Below, one piece after another: positions 6,830 through 8,162 of a DNA stretch of 8,162 nucleotides; positions within the stretch are counted from its first letter, which is position 1; every line of letters begins with the position of its first letter. Position numbers and translations under genes: made by a program. The stretch is from the NCBI GenBank assembly GCA_016763255.1, contig JAESUA010000419.1:1-8162 (forward strand), written 5' to 3'. The stretch comes from Magnetovibrio sp. GTDB taxonomy: Bacteria > Pseudomonadota > Alphaproteobacteria > Rhodospirillales > Magnetovibrionaceae. The notes under the pieces are model-generated. The model was not told where the DNA came from. It made no database searches and saw only the letters and a list, made by a program, of their open reading frames with translations.

Positions 6830-7374
6830 GACTCATCCCCTTTGTGCTTTTCGATCTGTGCCGCCAGGTTACGTGCATCGGTATCGGCGTCGGCCTTGGT
6901 CATACCTTCCATGGCGGTGCAGCGGCGATCCATTTCCTGGGTCTCAACGCCTTCACGCGCGGCATGGGTCAGGGCGTGTATTTCGAACATGCCATCGACA
7001 TCCATGGTGATGGTGACGGTACCGGGCGTCAGCGTGATGGAATTGGCGTAGGTGGTCAGCCCGATATCGCTGAGCTGTGAGGCCTGGGTTTTAAAGATGT
7101 GCGGTTGAATGGTCATCTTGGGGCTGAGAATAATCTTGGCAACATCCCAATTGGATTTGATGATTTCTTTCATCAGCCAGGGAAAATAAATAATTGCGCG
7201 CGGCCCCATGTGAACCGGATGGCCTTCGTGATCGACCACGTCCATATGGTGAGCGATCCAAACGGTGATGATAACCGACGCCACGCCCAACCCCATAAGT
7301 AGGGGGTCGAACATGCCGGACAGCAGCGCCCATAGGACGGCTAAGGCCGCGCTAAGCGAAATGGCATGCAACAC
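6826..7374 (-). CDS. mrpE: Mrp-type cation/H+ antiporter subunit E
   Basis: This is the first gene of the operon. The protein has 182 residues from the GTG at 7374. It shows the MrpE pattern: N-terminal helices (HAISLSAALAVLWALLSG, then LLMGLGVASVIITVWIA), the region YFPWLMKEIIKSNWDVAKII, and a soluble C-terminal domain with TYANSITLTPGTVTITMD and FEIHALTHAAREG, as in MrpE, MnhE and MbhA. The frame stays open upstream to a TTG at 7440, but the extra 22 residues are hydrophilic and unlike the family. A GGGAG sits 10 nt before the GTG, which is why this start was chosen; TTG at 7371 is another possibility. The C-terminal 30 or so residues are charged. Confidence 0.93.
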   Translation of the reverse strand: MLHAISLSAALAVLWALLSGMFDPLLMGLGVASVIITVWIAHHMDVVDHEGHPVHMGPRAIIYFPWLMKEIIKSNWDVAKIILSPKMTIQPHIFKTQASQLSDIGLTTYANSITLTPGTVTITMDVDGMFEIHALTHAAREGVETQEMDRRCTAMEGMTKADADTDARNLAAQIEKHKGDES

Positions 7375-7411
7375 GTTATTATGGCTCCCGCAGTTAACCT
7401 CTTGATGGCCG

Positions 7412-7440
7412 ACAATAGGTGCCACATACCCGCGAAGCAA
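7412..7440 (-). promoter_or_regulatory. Candidate promoter of the mrp-like operon
   Basis: On the minus strand, TTGCTT (7440-7435) and TATTGT (7417-7412) are separated by exactly 17 nt, resembling a sigma-70 type -35/-10 pair (3/6 and 4/6 matches to consensus). Transcription would start near 7405, leaving a leader of about 30 nt before the mrpE GTG at 7374, with GGGAG (7389-7385) inside it. The assignment rests on sequence resemblance and position only. Confidence 0.35.
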
Positions 7441-7491
7441 GCCCGATTGTGGCTAATTTCCGCCATTTGGGAGTGGTCCTGTCTTGAAGGG

Positions 7492-7520
7492 GGGACAAGC
7501 CATCGGTGAGGCGTTATGAT
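7492..7520 (+). promoter_or_regulatory. Candidate promoter of the DUF192 gene
   Basis: GGGACA (7492-7497) and TATGAT (7515-7520) are 17 nt apart; the -10 matches consensus at 5 of 6 positions and the -35 at 4 of 6. A transcript starting about 7 nt after the -10 would begin at about 7527, only 2 nt before the ATG at 7529. That would make the mRNA essentially leaderless. No good Shine-Dalgarno sequence lies just before that ATG, which fits this reading. Confidence 0.35.
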
Positions 7521-7528
7521 CCTGCGTT

Positions 7529-8056
7529 ATGAATAGTTTTTTTGTAAGATTCGCTTTGATGTTCGCCGCAGTTTTCGGTTTGATCTTCCTTGCCGTGTGG
7601 TTTTATTTGTCGATTACCTCATCGGTTGAGGCGGCCGACGAATCGCCTTTGGCACGGACCGCTTCCGGGGGCGAATCGGTGATGTTTGAACATCGCCAGA
7701 TCAGCATCTTAACGCGCAGCGGGGCGAGCTATGAATTTCAAGTCGAATTGGCCATCAAACCGGCTCAACAACGCCGTGGTTTGATGTTTCGCAAACGCCT
7801 GGATGCGGGCCATGGCATGTTATTTGACTATAGCCCTTCTCGGCGCATCACCATGTGGATGAAAAACACCCCGATTTCTTTAGATATGTTGTTCGCCAAT
7901 GAACAAGGCCGGGTGGTGCACATCGCCAGCCATACGGTGCCATACTCACAAAAACTAATCCCCGCACCGGTACCTGTGCGCTACGTACTGGAAGTACCAG
8001 CGGGCACGGTGGATACGTTGGGGTTAGGCATCGGCGATTATCTTCAATTCCGCTAG
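7529..8056 (+). CDS. DUF192 family exported or membrane-anchored protein
   Basis: This 175-residue protein belongs to the DUF192 family (COG1430), whose biochemical function is not established. Residues 5-30 are a long hydrophobic segment, followed by SSVEAADE; cleavage after A35 or A36 would fit signal peptidase I, but an uncleaved anchor is also possible. The DUF192 domain spans about 53-173, with the motifs RRGLMFRKRL (82-91), GHGMLFDY (94-101), MWMKNTPISLDMLF (109-122), GRVVHI (127-132) and VRYVLEVPAGT (150-160). The domain is therefore complete and probably periplasmic. It is transcribed away from the mrp-like operon as a single gene. Nothing in the sequence links its role to ion transport. 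Confidence 0.93.
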   Translation: MNSFFVRFALMFAAVFGLIFLAVWFYLSITSSVEAADESPLARTASGGESVMFEHRQISILTRSGASYEFQVELAIKPAQQRRGLMFRKRLDAGHGMLFDYSPSRRITMWMKNTPISLDMLFANEQGRVVHIASHTVPYSQKLIPAPVPVRYVLEVPAGTVDTLGLGIGDYLQFR

Positions 8057-8058
8057 GT

Positions 8059-8102
8059 GGCAAATCCCCTAGTTGGGATGAACTGCTTTTTAGGGGGTTG
8101 CC
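8059..8102 (+). terminator. Overlapping inverted repeats downstream of the DUF192 gene; weak terminator candidate
   Basis: Two mutually exclusive hairpins can be drawn. A short one pairs ATCCC (8064-8068) with GGGAT (8075-8079) around a 6-nt loop, with a T-run at 8087-8091 starting 7 nt after it. A longer one pairs GGCAA (8059-8063) plus CCCCTA (8066-8071) with TAGGGG (8091-8096) plus TTGCC (8098-8102), with small bulges and a loop of about 19 nt. Neither is a textbook intrinsic terminator, because the T-run does not directly follow a stem. Confidence 0.3.
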
Positions 8103-8126
8103 TAAACCTGCAAGACGCCTTAGAAG
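8098..8126 (+). promoter_or_regulatory. Candidate promoter of the tRNA-Pro gene
   Basis: TTGCCT (8098-8103) and TAGAAG (8121-8126) are spaced by 17 nt. Initiation would fall near 8133, just before the mature tRNA 5' end at 8136. The -35 element overlaps the 3' arm of the longer inverted repeat after the DUF192 gene. The -10 is only a moderate match to consensus. Confidence 0.3.
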
Positions 8127-8135
8127 ACCCTCAGT

Positions 8136-8162
8136 CGGGGAGTGGCGCAGCCTGGTAGCGCA
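8136..8162 (+). tRNA. tRNA-Pro, 5' part only (cut by window edge)
   Basis: The first 27 bases fit a tRNA: acceptor 5' strand CGGGGAG, then TG, D-stem GCGC, D-loop AGCCTGGTA with the invariant GG, D-stem return GCGC, then A26. A C at position 1 with the D-arm GCGCAGCCTGGTAGCGC is characteristic of bacterial tRNA-Pro. The anticodon lies outside the window, so the isoacceptor cannot be stated. Confidence 0.85.

Noticed and set aside
7391..7400. GTTAAC sequence upstream of mrpE as a possible CtrA-type site
   Set aside because: Only one half-site is present; the second TTAA at the expected spacing is missing.
7375..7440. N-terminal extension of MrpE to the TTG at 7440
   Set aside because: The 22 extra residues are hydrophilic, include two cysteine/histidine-containing stretches unlike MrpE, cover the candidate promoter, and lack a ribosome-binding site at the TTG.
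1..8162. CRISPR arrays, insertion sequences, phage or toxin-antitoxin genes
   Set aside because: No regularly spaced repeats, transposase motifs, terminal inverted repeats or such genes were found; the window is a compact operon plus one gene and a tRNA start.

Overview
The window looks like the chromosome of a Gram-negative bacterium, most likely an alphaproteobacterium. This is inferred from the moderately GC-rich composition, the style of the proteins, and a DUF192 gene next to a tRNA-Pro whose first 27 bases are visible. The taxonomic call is tentative because no rRNA or full marker gene is present.

Bases 1-7374 form one tightly packed operon read on the minus strand. In order of transcription it encodes MrpE, MrpF, MrpG, a DUF4040/MbhE-type protein (the C-terminal module of MrpA as a separate gene), MrpB, MrpC, MrpD, a second MrpD/ND5-like subunit, an unnamed two-helix membrane protein of 101 residues, and a third MrpD/ND5-like subunit that runs off the left edge. 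Every junction is an overlap or a gap of at most 2 nt, so the genes are probably co-transcribed and translationally coupled.

Together they should form a membrane complex of the Mrp (Mnh/Sha) cation/proton antiporter superfamily. The canonical order is A-B-C-D-E-F-G with a full-length MrpA. Here the order is E-F-G-(A C-terminus)-B-C-D-D2-X-D3, the arrangement of the antiporter half of Pyrococcus-type Mbh hydrogenase (mbhA-H). No full-length MrpA is seen, and no hydrogenase or quinone-oxidoreductase subunit lies inside the window. The transported ion and any partner module to the left are unknown.

Bases 7375-7528 are the divergent intergenic region, with a candidate promoter for each direction. 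A plus-strand gene at 7529-8056 encodes an exported or membrane-anchored DUF192 protein. A short spacer (8057-8135) holds overlapping inverted repeats and a candidate promoter, and a tRNA-Pro gene starts at 8136 and is cut by the right edge.

The points most worth a second look are: the third antiporter-like subunit, which lacks the conserved TM7 lysine and histidine that its two paralogs keep; the small conserved-looking protein encoded between the antiporter subunits; and the apparent AUC start codon of the DUF4040 gene.
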